Positions 12,186 to 25,265 of a stretch of 64,000 bases of DNA are shown piece by piece. Within the stretch, counting starts at the first letter, position 1, and each line of letters begins with the position of its first letter. The stretch lies in contig NC_083604.1 in the NCBI RefSeq assembly GCF_029168945.1, positions 73,238,211 to 73,302,210 on the forward strand. The letters are read 5' to 3'. Made by a program: the position numbers and the translations under genes. The notes below the pieces were generated by a model. The model was not told where the DNA came from. It ran no database searches and saw only the letters and a program-made list of their open reading frames with translations. Origin of the DNA: Cannabis sativa (lineage: Eukaryota; Streptophyta; Magnoliopsida; Rosales; Cannabaceae).

Positions 12186-13532
12186 GTAGTGCAATTGAGT
12201 GGGAGCGCTAACATAAATATGGAATCTATAGCTTCTATTTGGCAAATAGAAAGTAAAGGATGATTTCCTTCGAACTTAACCAAACGAAGATAAATGGTGG
12301 AGATCTCATTTCACTTAGGTGAAATATCATTTATACAGGGTTAAGTGTTTTAAGGATAAAATACATTGAAGGTGTAGCGGTAACAGTAGTGCCTTTTCAA
12401 TGTAGATCATCTATATAAAGGATCATTGATCACATTAGGGTTATAACAATGGATAACTAATGACGTGTCTATATCGTGGAACATATAGAGCGTTCTATAT
12501 GACTGAGAGTGCAATTCCAAGTTCTAAGTGTGGATTCAATGAGGAATTAATAAGTTAGGGAATTTACTTGGTAAATTCGGTTCGACTTATTGGAAGCTCG
12601 GTTATATAGACCCATGATCCCCATACTAGTTGAGACCATACTGCTTGTAAGACTCAGTTAATTAATTTTAATTAATCAATTATAATTCTAAAAGTTAGAC
12701 TATGTCTACTTTATGAATTCTCATAGTTTAAGGATGAAATCGTAAAGAAAAGGGTTTCTAGGTTTAATTATTAATTAAGAGACTTTGTATGTCTAATTAA
12801 TAATTATTTTAAATGACAATATTATTTAATAATCTATTTTAGTTATTAAATAATTAGTTTTGGCATTTAAATGATTAGAATTGGAAAAGTGGCATTTTTG
12901 GAGAAATAGAAATAAAATTGAGGTAACTGCAAAATCCAAGTGAGGCCCATTTCCCTCTATGGCCGGCCACTCCCTTTGCTTGTTTCCCAATTATTATTTT
13001 CAATTTTAATTGCCATGTAATTGCTAATCAAAGCCTAGCAATAATAGGAAAGTGGTGGATCACACTAAATAAGGCAGTTAATCAATTACACAGTAAAAGA
13101 GAAAACTGTTTATTTAGAAAGTTGTGCTCTCCCTTTTCCCTATATAAAGCAACCTTCTTCTCTTCTCTTGTATGGATCATAAGCCACGAAATTAAGAGAG
13201 AAAAAGAGAAAAAAAATTCGAAATCCTTGTGAGATGAGTAGTGCCCACACACATCAAGTGGTATCTTAATCATAGTATGTAAGACTATGGAAATTCTGCA
13301 TCAAAGAAGGAGAAAAAAAGATCCAGGTTCAGATCTTGGTGATGCTCTGCTACAGAAAAGAATCAAGGGCTAGAGATCTGAACGGAAGGAGTCATATTAT
13401 TCCGCTGCACTCACTGTAAGGTTTTCTAACTTTATATGTGTTTATTTTCATTGTTTTAGAATTCATATTAGGTTGTTAATCCAACATAATTGTTAGTAAA
13501 TCTAGATCCTGGTAAAATAATTTCCAACAAAA

Positions 13533-14528
13533 GGTGCATATTGGGTTGATCAGAAATCAAGATTTGGAGACAATAATCTGCTTTGGAGATGGATTTGGGA
13601 TTCAAAAGTTCATCTGTGGTTGAGCATGATTTGGAGAGATTGCACCAAGACTCTTCCCACGGGTGACAAGTTCTTTTCTTCGTGGGAGAACGTTTGCCCT
13701 GTGTGTCATGCTGCCTCAGAAACTCCCATCCATCTGTTTGCAAGGTGTAGTTTTGCCTCTGCGGTCTGGTTTACCGGTCCATTGCCAGTTAGGGTCGAGT
13801 CGATTCTTGGCGATAACATAGGTAAGCTCTTATGTACTCTTTATTCTTCTCTAGATTCTATCTTGAGAGTCAATATGCTTTGTTGTGCCGGTGTGATCTT
13901 TGATTGTATATGGAAAACCAGAAATAGGATTATTCATTCCACTAGTACAAGGCCTTGTGTGGATTCTGTTAGGAAGGAAATTTTTAGCAGATACCATGAA
14001 GTGTGTGCGGATGCTGATAGTGTTTTGCAGATGAGTCCTTTCCAGGCCCTGTCTACCATTCCCCCTAGTCTCTCTACGGACAGATGTATTTTGGTGGAAA
14101 CTTCTTTTCAGGAAAGGAGTTATGGGTGCGCTCTGCTTACTCTGTCCAAAGGTTCTCTGGATTGGTGGAGGTGCTCTTCCTCTAGCTTTTGTGGTTCTGC
14201 TATGGAAGCTTAAATGCAGGCGGTTTTGCTTGGTCTAAAGTGGGCGTCTATGAATCAGTGGGATAATTTGTCGATCATTTTTGATTCTAAATCCCTGGTG
14301 GAGGCTATTCGTGTGAAGAAAGCTCCGGATTGGAAGTTGACTGCAATTTTTTCTTTTATTTTACAGTTGTTATCTACTTTTACTTGTTGTTGTGTTGTTT
14401 TTGCTAAAAGAGATTGTCTTACTTTTGTCGATGGTTTAGCTAAGTTCGCTTGAATTTGTCAAGTTGGCAGGCAGAACTTCGAAAGGGAGGAATTTTCTAC
14501 TGTGAATCTTGATTTCTTTTGGGTTTAA
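13533..14528 (+). pseudogene. LINE ORF2, 3' part: zf-RVT and RNase H, broken
   Basis: This continues ORF2 after the solo LTR. GKFSVKG before the insertion joins AYWVDQKSRFG after it, giving the usual start of the zf-RVT region. The zinc-binding motif is CPVCHAASETPIHLFARC (about 13698-13751). The RNase H part shows AMEA, a TAA stop near 14211, MQAVLLGLKWA and FDSKSLVEAI, then a late stop at 14451-14453. The resumed reading frame is direct evidence that the LTR entered an already existing LINE. Confidence 0.8.
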
Positions 14529-14867
14529 TCTATGGGCTTTTTTCATAAATGTACAACAAAAACAAAATAATTACAAAAAATGTGCAAAAAAAATTATTTT
14601 AAAAATTTATACATTTTGAAAACTTATTACATGAAACGATACATTTTTAATATGTTTATTAAACCTCAAAATAAACAATTTCGTAAAATTAATTAAACAA
14701 ATTTATAAAAATAAACAAGTTAAATATTTTTTTATTAAAAGATAAATGTTTATTATCTATTTTAGTATGAATTATTATAATTTAATAAGATTTTTTTTAA
14801 TAAAATACAATATCAAAATTATAAACATTAATGTATATAAATATAAATCAATACTTAAAATTACTAA

Positions 14868-15525
14868 AAATAAACATGACACGTAGAGTGATATAATAAA
14901 CATACGTGAATATTATTATTTTGTTTATTAAAGTAGTATGTTTAATAAATAGAAAATAAAATAAACATATATGTACAAAGTATTTTATATTATTAGTATG
15001 TTTATTATAATTGTAAACATAAAAATAGACATAGTCAATTTATACTTTACTAAAATAAGTATATTTTTTTTTTATTGTTTCTTTATATTGATTATTTTCT
15101 AATGAGTTAGTGAACGAGTTTTCTATTGAAGTATAATTCTTACATCAAAAAATAAATAAACAAACATAACTTTATAAATTCCAAAAATTATTTAATTAAA
15201 AAAAATAAACACGACACAATTAATAAACAAAGAAAAATATAAAGATAAACAATTTTTTATATATATTATTTATTTTCTAAAAAATTACTAAAAAATAAAC
15301 ATAACACACGTAGAGTGATATAATAAACTTATGTGAATATTATTATTTTGTTTATTAAATTAGTATATTTAATTAATAGAAAATAAAATAAACACATATA
15401 TAAAATATTTTATATTATTAGTATGTTTATTATAATTGTAAACATAAAAATAAACATAGCCAATAAACACACATATAAAATGTTTTATATTATTAGTATA
15501 TTTATTATAATTTTAAATATAAAAA
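14868..15525. repeat. AT-rich direct repeat, ~424-bp period
   Basis: A ~170-bp stretch beginning ATAAACATGACACGTAGAGTG at about 14871 recurs at about 15294 (ATAAACATAACACACGTAGAG) with a closely matching body. The later part of the unit recurs a third time at about 15462-15525. Content is mostly TTTATTATAATT and AAAATAAACA blocks. It may be a decaying tandem satellite or internally duplicated non-coding DNA. Confidence 0.6.
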
Positions 15526-16121
15526 AAAAATAACCAATATTACCATATATATACTAATCAATAATTATTACCATATATATTATAAAAAAAATTGAATTTT
15601 TTTTTTAATTATATATAAAAGTGTATGAGAAAATGATAATAAGTTTTTTTTTGTACATATTTTGTAATTAATTAAAATAATGTATACAAAATTGTAAAAT
15701 ACCAATTTCAAAAAAAAAAAATTGTAAAATGCCCTTAATCTATTTCGAATTGAGGTTCTTTCAAAAAAAAAAAAAAAAAACAAAACAAAAACAAAACAAA
15801 AGCAAAGCGTACGTTTTGGTGTATTAAATTTCATAAAAATAATATTTTATCATCTTCCGAATCTGTGTAAAACTTTACTTATTTTCAAAATCTGATTTTG
15901 GATTTGTTTTAGAGAATGATAAACCAATCAAATTAAGTGGACCCATATATAATATGATCAGTATTCAAAAATTATAAAATATATTTAAATTTTAAACCAA
16001 TTAGCAAATTAACTGCTCTATTATGAGTGCTATTAAACTCAATCATCAATAATACAGCTATTAGAAAAATAACACATGATCCCATGCAAAAATTTCCAAT
16101 TGGCTTATTATATCTCTATTA

Positions 16122-16262
16122 TAAATGTTTTGGCCTCATTCTAAATATATATTATGATTTAAAGAAAGCTATCACATTGGGGATATCATTTTTCTTTATA
16201 AAATGTTTTAGCCCTCGTTTCTAATAAATTATATAATAGGATTTAAAAAGCTATCACATTAT
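16122..16262. repeat. Imperfect ~80-bp tandem duplication
   Basis: Two diverged copies (about 16122-16178 and 16199-16260) share AAATGTTTT(G/A)GCC, then an AT block, then GATTTAAA and AAGCTATCACATT. No coding capacity. Confidence 0.5.
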
Positions 16263-17340
16263 ATCTACACTTTGTATTAAAAAAAAAAACAAATGTCTAG
16301 CATTACTATATATTCATAATAATAAAAAAAAAATTGAACTGACAATGTACATCTAACAACACATCCCATATGCAACCCTTACTACACTACTAATATTGAC
16401 TTATTTTTTTGTTTATGTAATTTCAACCTTATTATGCTGCTTTTATTTTAGTTAGTTTTGTTGTGTTATTTGTTTTGTGGTTGGTTTCCTTTTGGATTTA
16501 TTTCTCATTAAAGTAGAACCTAATGTTGTGTTGAAGAGGTTCATAGTAAAAGGATTCACATAAAATTAAGAAAAAATATATATGTATTTTAATTAGTTAC
16601 GATATATATTTATAATAAAAAATAATATTAATGGTGTAATATTTAATCTAAATTTTATATTATAATAGATGTCAAGAGTTTAAACCTCACTATTCTGTCT
16701 TACAAAAAAAAATTATATTATGCCCTTCACTTTAAATTTTAGATCAGATGTATAAATTGTCAAGAAAATAAGAATGTATATTTTTTTTAGTAATTTAAGG
16801 CTAAACTATCTCATTTATTTTTATTTTTATACCCTTGGCCGAGTATTTCCTTAACAAATGCATTGTAATTTGAGCTGTATATTAATAAGGATTATATAAT
16901 TACATTAAAGTATGGTGTCTAATATATTTTTATTCTTTATAATTATCGATGCATTCAAAATTTATTTTATTATTTATTGGTATTGAATCTGGCACTATAT
17001 ATCACGCCCATTTAATAATTTAGATAAAATCCCTTTAATTATATAATACTATTTCAGACTAGTATTATTAGTGCTGCAATAAAGTGAATACCATGTGCAT
17101 CATGTTTTTTTTGTCAAAATCTAAATTTAAATTGAATTCATGAATGCAAATGCAATCATTCATAATTATTTTATATGACTTTGAACATTTTCAACTTTCA
17201 ACTTTTCCTATATTTCTACCCAAATTCATTTGTTTATCATTAGTTTTCCATATAATCTTCTTGTTCTTTTCTTTAGAAAGAAAATTTGGCATATATTCTT
17301 ACTTATATTACACGGGTAATGGTAAATGTAAATAAAATAA

Positions 17341-17647
17341 GGATTATTTCACAAAAACATAAATATAATTAAAAAAAATTATAAAAATACAGATTTCATG
17401 TAATTTTAAACATATTTACGATTTTTTTTTTTATTTACAGAAATACAATTTTTTTATTATTTTGTTAATTTTTTGTTGATTTTTTGTTATCTGTATGTTA
17501 TTTTGATGTTACTTTTATGTAGTTTTTTTGTTGATATTATGTTGTTTTCGTATTATTTTTTAGAAAACCATAAAAATGTAAAAAAATATTTTGTGAATGT
17601 AAAAATATAAATATTTTATAAAAAATAGTGTCATATATAATTATTCT
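17341..17647 (-). mobile_element. Copy 1 of a ~320-bp terminal-inverted-repeat family
   Basis: It starts GGATTATTTCACAAAAACAT and ends TATATAATTATTCT. In reverse complement it follows the two copies at 56858-57199 and 63104-63430 along most of its length, including ATTTACAGAAATAC and the repeated TAACAT/AACAACA motifs. There is no open reading frame of note. It is a MITE-like, non-autonomous element by structure. Confidence 0.5.
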
Positions 17648-18369
17648 AATAAAATAATTACTTGCGTATAATTCAAGTCGGGTCGGGTCGGGTCGAAGTT
17701 TGCATGGTTGAATGGAGAAGTGACTCTTGAAAGTGCGTTAAGGACGGGCCACGATCGATGATTCAAAAATCAAATGCTACCAAAATTTAACAAATTCTTT
17801 TTTGTTCTTTCAAAAATATAAAAACCAAAAACAAATAAATAAAAAAGCTGCACCACAGAGTCTCTTCTGCGGTCAAAATTAAATATATATATACATACAC
17901 ACAATTAATGGTGGAAATAAAACATTACTAATTAAAAATATCAAATATTTATTTTTTTGAAGATTATCATAATTTTAATTCTAATATTATTGGTAGATTT
18001 GTTCGAAGTCATTTATTAAAAATTATTAATTAATTAATTAATTAATTAATTAACAGAGAATAGAAAGGAATGTTCGTAGAAAGAAAGCATCATCATCATC
18101 GGTTAAAACGGTGGAAAACTCTCTATTCGATAATTTCTTCGTCTCTTTCTCACAATCCCTTTCGTTAATTTTTATTTATTTTAATTTTGTTAAATAAATA
18201 ATTTTAAATTTCTGGTGAGGCGCACGATAGCATTCGCAGAGAGTCCAGGAGAGGAGGTATAGGTAGAAATAGATGTGTGTGTATGAATAGAGGAAGATTA
18301 TAGTTTGATTTGAGGAAAAAAATTCAAGTTGAAGAAAGAAAGAAAAACCCTAGGAATTGGGAGTGAGCA

Positions 18370-21300
18370 ATGGAGGCGAACGGTCCAAATGCGAGTAAGG
18401 TACTGGATGGCCCGACCAATCCAATGGTTACGCCTCTCCTTACCGATCTTTATCAGTTCACTATGGCTTACGCTTACTGGAAAGCCGGCAAGCATAATGA
18501 GCAAGCCGTGTGAGTGTCTTTTTTTTTTTTGAATTTGAATTTCTGTTTTCTGTTTGGTTCCTGAGAAATCTCTTGGAATTTGAAATTGTGAAATGAATTC
18601 ATTAGATTTTATTTTGTTATGTTCTTTCTTTGCCATGCAATATGTATGGATTGGCAATTAACTATGTCATTGAAAACATATAAAGTGGAAGAAAAAAAAA
18701 AGTACTTTTTGTAGGTACGATACCAAACTGAGAATTATATGTATTAGTTTCGACAGATATGGTAAAGGGCAGAATATATTTAAATTTATATGAAGAAAAT
18801 GTATTGATATACTTTGATTGGAAAAAAAAAGGGGTAAAACATTCAAAACTACAACTGTTTTTAATGTTTTATGGATTAGTTTCGAAGTATTGACGGCATT
18901 GCTTATTATTTATCTATTTATTTACTTATGAAAAGAAATTATATATTTTCATGTGGGATTGTAGTATGGTAGCTTAAATGATTCATTTTTATGTCAGTTA
19001 ATGAGGTTGTGGAGTGTGTTGAATGTCTGTCTAAGCTGCTTCATTTATTCAATTGTTTATGATATGTCACAGATTTGATTTGTATTTTCGGAAGAATCCT
19101 TTTGGTGGTGAATATACGGTCTTTGCTGGTTTAGAAGAGTGCATAAGGCTGATTGCCAATTTTAGATTTACAGAAGATGAGATAGCCTTTGTTCGCCAAT
19201 CTTTACCTTCTTCATGTGAGGTAACCGATTTTTTTTGTCCGTGGTTGTTAACAGATTTCTTTTTAGTTTGTGAGACAGCAATGATGCATCCCCTTTTTAG
19301 GCCTCATGAACTTGGGCATTTTTTCTTTTTTCAATAATTATAGATGATATGGCTATGAGATTTTTGTATTATTTGTTTTATAAATCAGCAAATATTACAT
19401 CATGATAGAGTTACTTTCTCATGTTTTATATGAACATAAAACTTTTAGTGTTGTTGGACCTTTGTTCGCAAGTCTGGATGCATCCAAAATTTATGGATAG
19501 CTTTTATTATCTACGACAATTTTCTCTTTTTCTTCCATTGGGAACCAGAACCTTTAGCTGATTGAAACTGTAAATATTTTCTGAGCTACATATCATCCCC
19601 TGAAAGATGTGGAGCAATAGAATTTTTAGACTAAATTGAACTATACAAAAATGTGGAACTGTAGAGATGATTAATTTTCCTTGTAGCTCCTACATTTGAG
19701 CATATTATCTCCCTTTTTTAACTTATTTCTCACCAATATTTATATTTACCGAATAGTTTACAGTTATATAATCAAAGCATTATTGATGTAGGACGGCTTT
19801 TACGATTATCTTAGGGGTATCAACTGCTCAGATGTCGAAGTGTATGCTGCCTCAGAGGGATCAGTTGTTTTCCCGAAGGTTCCACTGATGAGAGTTGAAG
19901 GGCCTGTTGCTGTGAGTGCCATGAAACTCATTGCTGTCTTCTTCTTCTAAGTGTATCAATGCTATCTTGCATTGCTTCATTTCTGGTCCTAATTCATATT
20001 TTAAGGCTAATATATTTTATCTCTTACTATTTCAGGTGGTCCAATTGCTGGAAACTCCATTTTTGAATCTTATTAATTATGCATCATTAGTTGCTACTAA
20101 TGCTGCAAGGCATCGGTTTGTTGCTGGGAAATCAAAACTTCTACTTGAGTTTGGTCTTCGAAGAGCTCAGGTACTTTGCATGAGTTTGATCGTTTTCAAC
20201 CTGGTCGCTATTTTTACTAAGTTTTGAAATGTTGAAGTGGGTTTATCTTCATCAATGTGATGTTATAGGGGCCTGATGGTGGAGTAGGGGCGTCAAAATA
20301 CTGCTATCTTGGAGGATTTGATGCAACAAGGTAGTTTTGTATTATCATTTGGCATGCTTTAGATTTTTTTTAGTTTCTCCTCTCTTCGAATTCTTTTAGA
20401 ACTTTCTAAGCATTGCATTTCTTCAATTGTCTGTCCTTTTATATATATTACCTATTTAGGATTGTTTTTCCATGCTACATTAAGATGCCTACCTTTTATT
20501 ACTAGTCTACAATTATTAGTGTGGTAAATTATTGCCAACTTGCTTTAGAACATAGTAGATAAAATATGTATTGATCTTGAGAGCAGTAGTTTAATTAATC
20601 TGTTGATTCTCTCATTGGCTTTTGCCTGCTACAACCAGTCTAAATCTTTATACTGTGTTTTTACAGCAATGTTGCAGCTGGGAAGTTATTCGGAATACCA
20701 CTTCGTGGAACGCATTCTCATGCTTTTGTTAGCTCATTCATGGTTTGTAGCTCTTGGAAGAAATTGTATGACATCTTTGTGTGAAGTTTATAGAGATGTT
20801 TTGCAAATTAACTTTAATTAACCAAAATATTTTTGCAAAAGATTTACAAAGGTTTTCATGGAAGTATGTTTTCAACTAAGTAATATATTTTTCTGTGACT
20901 TCATTGTCATTTTGTTTTCTCTATTGCTAAGGGAACTTTAGTTTATAATTACAAATATGATGTCTCATATGTCTTTTATGGAATGAGTTAGCAAACAGTT
21001 TCTTGTACTATAAAGAACCTTCACACTACAGAAATATGTTTTTTTTATTATGTATTACTTGCCAAGAAAATGAACTTGCTGACTGTTATGCATTGATCTA
21101 CTTATTTATCAAATATGAAACCATGTAACTAGGTTCTTTGCATTCTTATTCATTTCTAATTAATAGGCTTGTCTGCATCCTTACTTGTCTTATTTCTATT
21201 TAATGTTTTGCAGAGTCCAGATGAGATTGTTGATAAATCGCTTCGCAGCAAGGATGGTTCTACTACTTGTGAGGATTTTGTTAACTTGGCGCAGACTTGG

Positions 21301-24282
21301 TTAAACAAAATTAAGGTGTTGCGATTATGGACTTTAGATTATCCAATTTACAATTTCTTATGTATTCAATTAACCTTTTATGCCTTTTCTTACTTTTTCG
21401 TCTTCTGACTGTATCATTAATTTTGTTGCAAATATTTCCAACGATCATATCTTAAATCAGTATTTTCCTTTTACGTGAATGAAGAGAATCCTTTTCAGGA
21501 TTCTAAGCTCCTTAGTTATAAGATTATATATTTGTATGTACTTTGTTGATGCTAGCTATGACTTTTTTGCAGTGGTCAACATCATTACATGGTCTTTTTG
21601 GCGAAACCAATCAAAGTGAGCTGGCAGCTTTCATATCTTATGCACTGGCATTTCCTAATAACTTTCTAGCACTTGTAGACACATATGATGTAAGTAAATG
21701 TATAGAATTTTATCTAATCATTTTTTACGGTACTTTGAGGTCTACATGCCATGCTTTCTGTATGTTTGTTTTTTTGCTTCCTTAAAATTTGTTTTGAATC
21801 TTCTTTTGTTTTCAATATCAAGTAATTGAAATTATTTATTCTTAAATCTTGTAATTTTTCATTCCGGATATTTGACTTACAAACTTAATTCGCTATTTAA
21901 TTCTCTTTCATTAAGGACTTGGTGAGCTCTATCTGAGCAACTAAATGGATGTTAATTTTTTTTATTATTATTTTATATATTGGTTAAGTTTTTCAGGTCA
22001 AGAAATAATTCCATTGCTATTTGTAATCATACTTTTATATCCACAGCTTGTATTTGTTTTTGCGGTGTTTTTAACAATAGCCTTGCATTTGTTGTACTAG
22101 GTTATGAGGAGTGGAATTCCAAACTTTTGTGCAGTTGCCTTGGGACTCAATGATCTGGGGTATGTCTCGTGTATATTGGCTTGTTTGTATATGATGAAAT
22201 AATACCATAGTTCTCTCTTTTTCAATTGCCATTAGTTTTTTCCCCCTCTGTTCGGTCCCATCATTTTTGGATGTTCTTAGAAATTTACAAATTGAAAATT
22301 TGCAAAAATATAGTTTTCTCTTGCTATTCATAATAGGAAAACAATTTGTGCAAAAGTAGTGATGATGAGAGACTGACAATGATGTAAGATGTTCCACTTG
22401 AGGGATAGATATATCAATCCATATCTACAGTATCTAGAAGATTACAAGAGCTATCTATAGATTTTGACAACTACAACTGATGTGCATATATATTAGGACG
22501 AGTAATTGCACTGTGGAATACTGTTTATCTTTTATGAATTATGAGTAAGGTTAACCAATATTGAATGTTTTCATGGTAATATTTAGTCAATTTCGAAATT
22601 TCTTAAAAATGACCTAAATCCTTTTTTAGTGAATATTAAATACAGTTTTTTGGGGGCATTACAGACATTTCATTCAAAGCACAACATGCTTACCTTCTGC
22701 AAAATATAAATTTGGTTTGGCTCCATGAACATACAGTTGGCTTTTCTTTTTGCAACTTTCTTAGATTCTTTATTGTTTCCTGTTCTCATATTAGTTTTGA
22801 TTTGTTCTTTCATGTTATCATTGTAAATATGCTCAACTAGTATTGATCATTTTTACTCTAATATATTTATAAGTTTTCTCAATATTGTTTTGGGTGGCTT
22901 TTATGTCCAGCTACAAAGCAGGAGGTATTAGATTGGACTCTGGTGACCTAGCATATCTTTCTTTGGAGAGCCGGAAATTCTTTTTGGCCATTGAGAAAGA
23001 ATTTGAAGTGTCTGGATTTGGAAAGATGAGTATTACGGCTAGTAATGATCTCAATGAGGAAACCTTGGATGCGTTAAATAAACAGGTAATGCTTTTAGAT
23101 TGTAACTAATGTACAAGAATCTTGAACCGGTTACTGATCACTATGATTACCTGTGCCATGTGTTGAATATGCATAAACATCTTTTTGGTGGATTGCCCAA
23201 ATTTCTTAATTGAAAAGTTCTTTTTTTTTTGCAGGGTCATGAGGTTGATGCATTCGGAATTGGAACTAATGTGGTTACTTGCTATTCTCAAGCTGCCCTA
23301 GGTTGTGTCTTCAAGCTTGTTGAAATCAATAATCAGCCCCGCATCAAGCTATCTGAAGATGTTTCAAAGGTTTGAACACACGTTACAAGCATTTCCAGTA
23401 TGACTTATAGTTTTGTAAGACTTTCTACCATTTGTTCTTATCTATTATCTTCTACTTTTCTTTCTAGGTCTCTATTCCTTGTAAAAAACGGTGCTTCAGA
23501 TTATTCGGGAAAGAAGGTTATGGTTTGGTAGACATAATGACTGGAGAAAATGAACCACCTCCAAAGGTATAGTAATCTCAGCCTTTGTGGTAATATGTAC
23601 TTTACGTATACATTTATGATGGTACAATTTTTGGAGTTGTGACATTCTTTTTTAATTGTCAACTTGACGTTTGATGTTATCACGTTCAGGTGGGAGAAAG
23701 AATCTTGTGCCGTCACCCTTTTAGTGAATCGAAAAGAGCATACGTGGTGCCACAGCGTGTTGAAGAGCTTCTCAAATGTTATTGGCCGGGGAATTCAGGT
23801 TTGAGTATGCATTTATGTTGTGTATTTTTATTTTATTTTAAACCAAAACTTTATTAGCACTAATTCAGAGACTCTGATCTGTATAACCAAAAAATTTGTT
23901 ACTGAAGAACTGAGAAAATGTCACCAACCATGAATACACTCTTGAAAGTACATGTACGTACCAGTGTCTAAACTCATCAATTATGTTGTTTGTTGAAGGT
24001 CTCAAACGAGGAGATCTGCCACCTCTCAAGGAAATCAGGCAGCGGTGCATCAATCAACTTGAACAAATGCGTTCCGACCACATGAGGAGATTAAACCCGA
24101 CACCATACAAGGTACCTAAGACACCTCTTATTTCCCCAATCTTGGTTTTATTATTTTTCATCAATTGCTCCTGTAACCGTGTTTTTCAACTCCATGCTGT
24201 GAAGGTGAGTGTGAGCGCTAAGCTCTACGACTTCATTCATTTCCTATGGCTGAACGAGGCTCCAGTTGGCGAGTTAGAGTGA
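18370..24282 (+). CDS. NAPRT: Nicotinate phosphoribosyltransferase
   Basis: The enzyme joins nicotinate and PRPP, with ATP, to give nicotinate mononucleotide (Preiss-Handler NAD salvage, normally cytosolic). Fifteen exons join without a break: 18370-18509, 19073-19220, 19792-19911, 20036-20170, 20269-20330, 20667-20742, 21214-21315, 21573-21689, 22101-22159, 22911-23085, 23235-23369, 23468-23566, 23690-23798, 23999-24111 and 24205-24282. They encode 555 residues, the usual plant length. Family signatures are [16 protein letters not shown] near residue 20, [14 protein letters not shown] near 55, GTHSHAF (the region of the family's active-site His) and [14 protein letters not shown] (phosphoribosyl-binding region). 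ATG 18370 is chosen because it opens the first exon just before the conserved N-terminus, after an A/G-rich leader. No stop, frameshift or missing exon is seen. Confidence 0.95.
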
Positions 24283-24352
24283 AAGAGTGGCCTTGTAAAC
24301 AGGGGGGCCGTGAAAGCTAACACAGTGTAACATTTGCAGCATTGCAATGTTA

Positions 24353-24358
24353 AATAAA
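24353..24358 (+). terminator. Candidate polyadenylation signal of the NAPRT gene
   Basis: AATAAA lies about 70 bases after the stop codon, in an otherwise ordinary 3' UTR. Plant signals are loose, so the true cleavage site could be elsewhere. Confidence 0.4.
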
Positions 24359-24959
24359 AAAGGGGGAAATTGGAAATGGGGTTGGCTTTTAGATAGTAAG
24401 CATAATAAGGGCATAGTACATATATTTCCGCCAGTGTAGTTGTTGAATATTTAATTGTTTCTTCGTTAATAAAAATTCATTATTTTGAGTTTTTTCCCTG
24501 TGAAACTCAGTTATTTGTTTCATTAGTCTCGCACTGCTTATGTAACACATTTTTTTAGCATTAGAAAGTGAACACAAATAATGCTAAGTATTACAAAATC
24601 TTAGTCTTACTTTTAATGTTATTGTTGGGTTCAATCTTGACTTTGATAGGGTTCTTATTGGTATACATATCCACATACTTTTACTAAAAATATAAATGAA
24701 AAGAACATAGGAATTGTAATTATTATTACCATTACTTTGGTTTAACTTTTAAAGTTTTATAATGATTTTATATTGCAATGATCATTACATCATGCATTCA
24801 TTAACATCAAGATACCATTCTGTTACATTACCATTGCATTCCATCAAACAAAATATAAATGGGAAATTTGATTTTCTATACTTACACTACTTAATATTTT
24901 ATCCTTAAACTAATACATATTACCATTGAAAATATATGACTATTTTATCTAAAACCCAA

Positions 24960-25265
24960 AATTACCCTTCTTAAATTTCCCATACTTTTTTTTAGTGCAA
25001 AAACATAAAATAAAAATAAAAAAAAAATTGGTAGTGCGATAGTGATCCGATGGTCACCTGATGTTACTTTTGTATATACAAAAACATAACAAAAAAAAAA
25101 AAAATTGGTACCAGAATTGGTCTGATGGGATCCGATGGTGGTCTGATAGTCACCTAATGCTATTTTTTTTTTATGTATAAAAAACATAAAAAAAAATTGG
25201 TAGCAAATATGGTCCGATTGGTGGTCTGATATGGGGTCCGATTGTGTGGTTTGATGGGGGATCCG
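24960..25265. repeat. Tandem repeat, ~3 units of 90-110 bp
   Basis: Each unit has CAAAAACATAA or a relative, a poly(A) run, AATTGGTA, and one or more TCCGATGGT/GTCTGATRG motifs. Units start near 24990, 25078 and 25180. The last unit ends in four short GGTCCGATTG-type copies. Spacing and sequence are imperfect. Confidence 0.5.

Larger units (their letters stand above)
9329..13529 (+). mobile_element. Solo LTR, family A (copia-like), with nested insertion
   Basis: It starts TGTTGGGTTTTATGCCC and ends TTTCCAACA. AAAGG is repeated exactly at 9324-9328 and 13530-13534 as a target-site duplication. Removing the nested family B LTR and its 5-bp duplication leaves 1884 bp. A second copy in this window (59688-61580, opposite strand, 1893 bp) aligns end to end, apart from about 30 bp missing here just after position 9348. 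A TATA-like CTATATAAAG sits at about 13139-13148, consistent with an LTR promoter. There is no internal gag/pol region, so this is a solo LTR left by recombination between two LTRs. The copia assignment is inferred from end sequence and general look, and is less certain than the LTR call. Confidence 0.85.
4518..14528 (+). mobile_element. Decayed L1-type LINE, split by nested solo LTRs
   Basis: This is a non-LTR retrotransposon of the plant L1 type. Its order is ORF1 (DUF4283-like plus zinc knuckle), then ORF2 with APE endonuclease, reverse transcriptase, zf-RVT and RNase H domains. Many stops and frameshifts show that it is inactive. The body is interrupted at 9329-13534 by a copia-like solo LTR plus its target duplication, and coding similarity resumes in the right register after the insertion. 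The 3' end near 14528 is followed by an A-rich stretch (14555-14600) that may be the remains of the tail. I could not find a target-site duplication for the LINE. Confidence 0.88.
14529..18060. other. AT-rich intergenic DNA with several repeats
   Basis: Very AT-rich, with no supported gene. It holds the 424-bp-period repeat, an ~80-bp tandem duplication, one copy of the 320-bp dispersed family, a short GGGTC run at about 17686-17703 and an AATT run at about 18022-18053. These are listed separately where they matter. Confidence 0.5.

Noticed and set aside
9329..13529. Full-length LTR retrotransposon with family A ends
   Set aside because: No internal gag/pol is present and the second copy has the same length without the nested B element. 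Both are solo LTRs.
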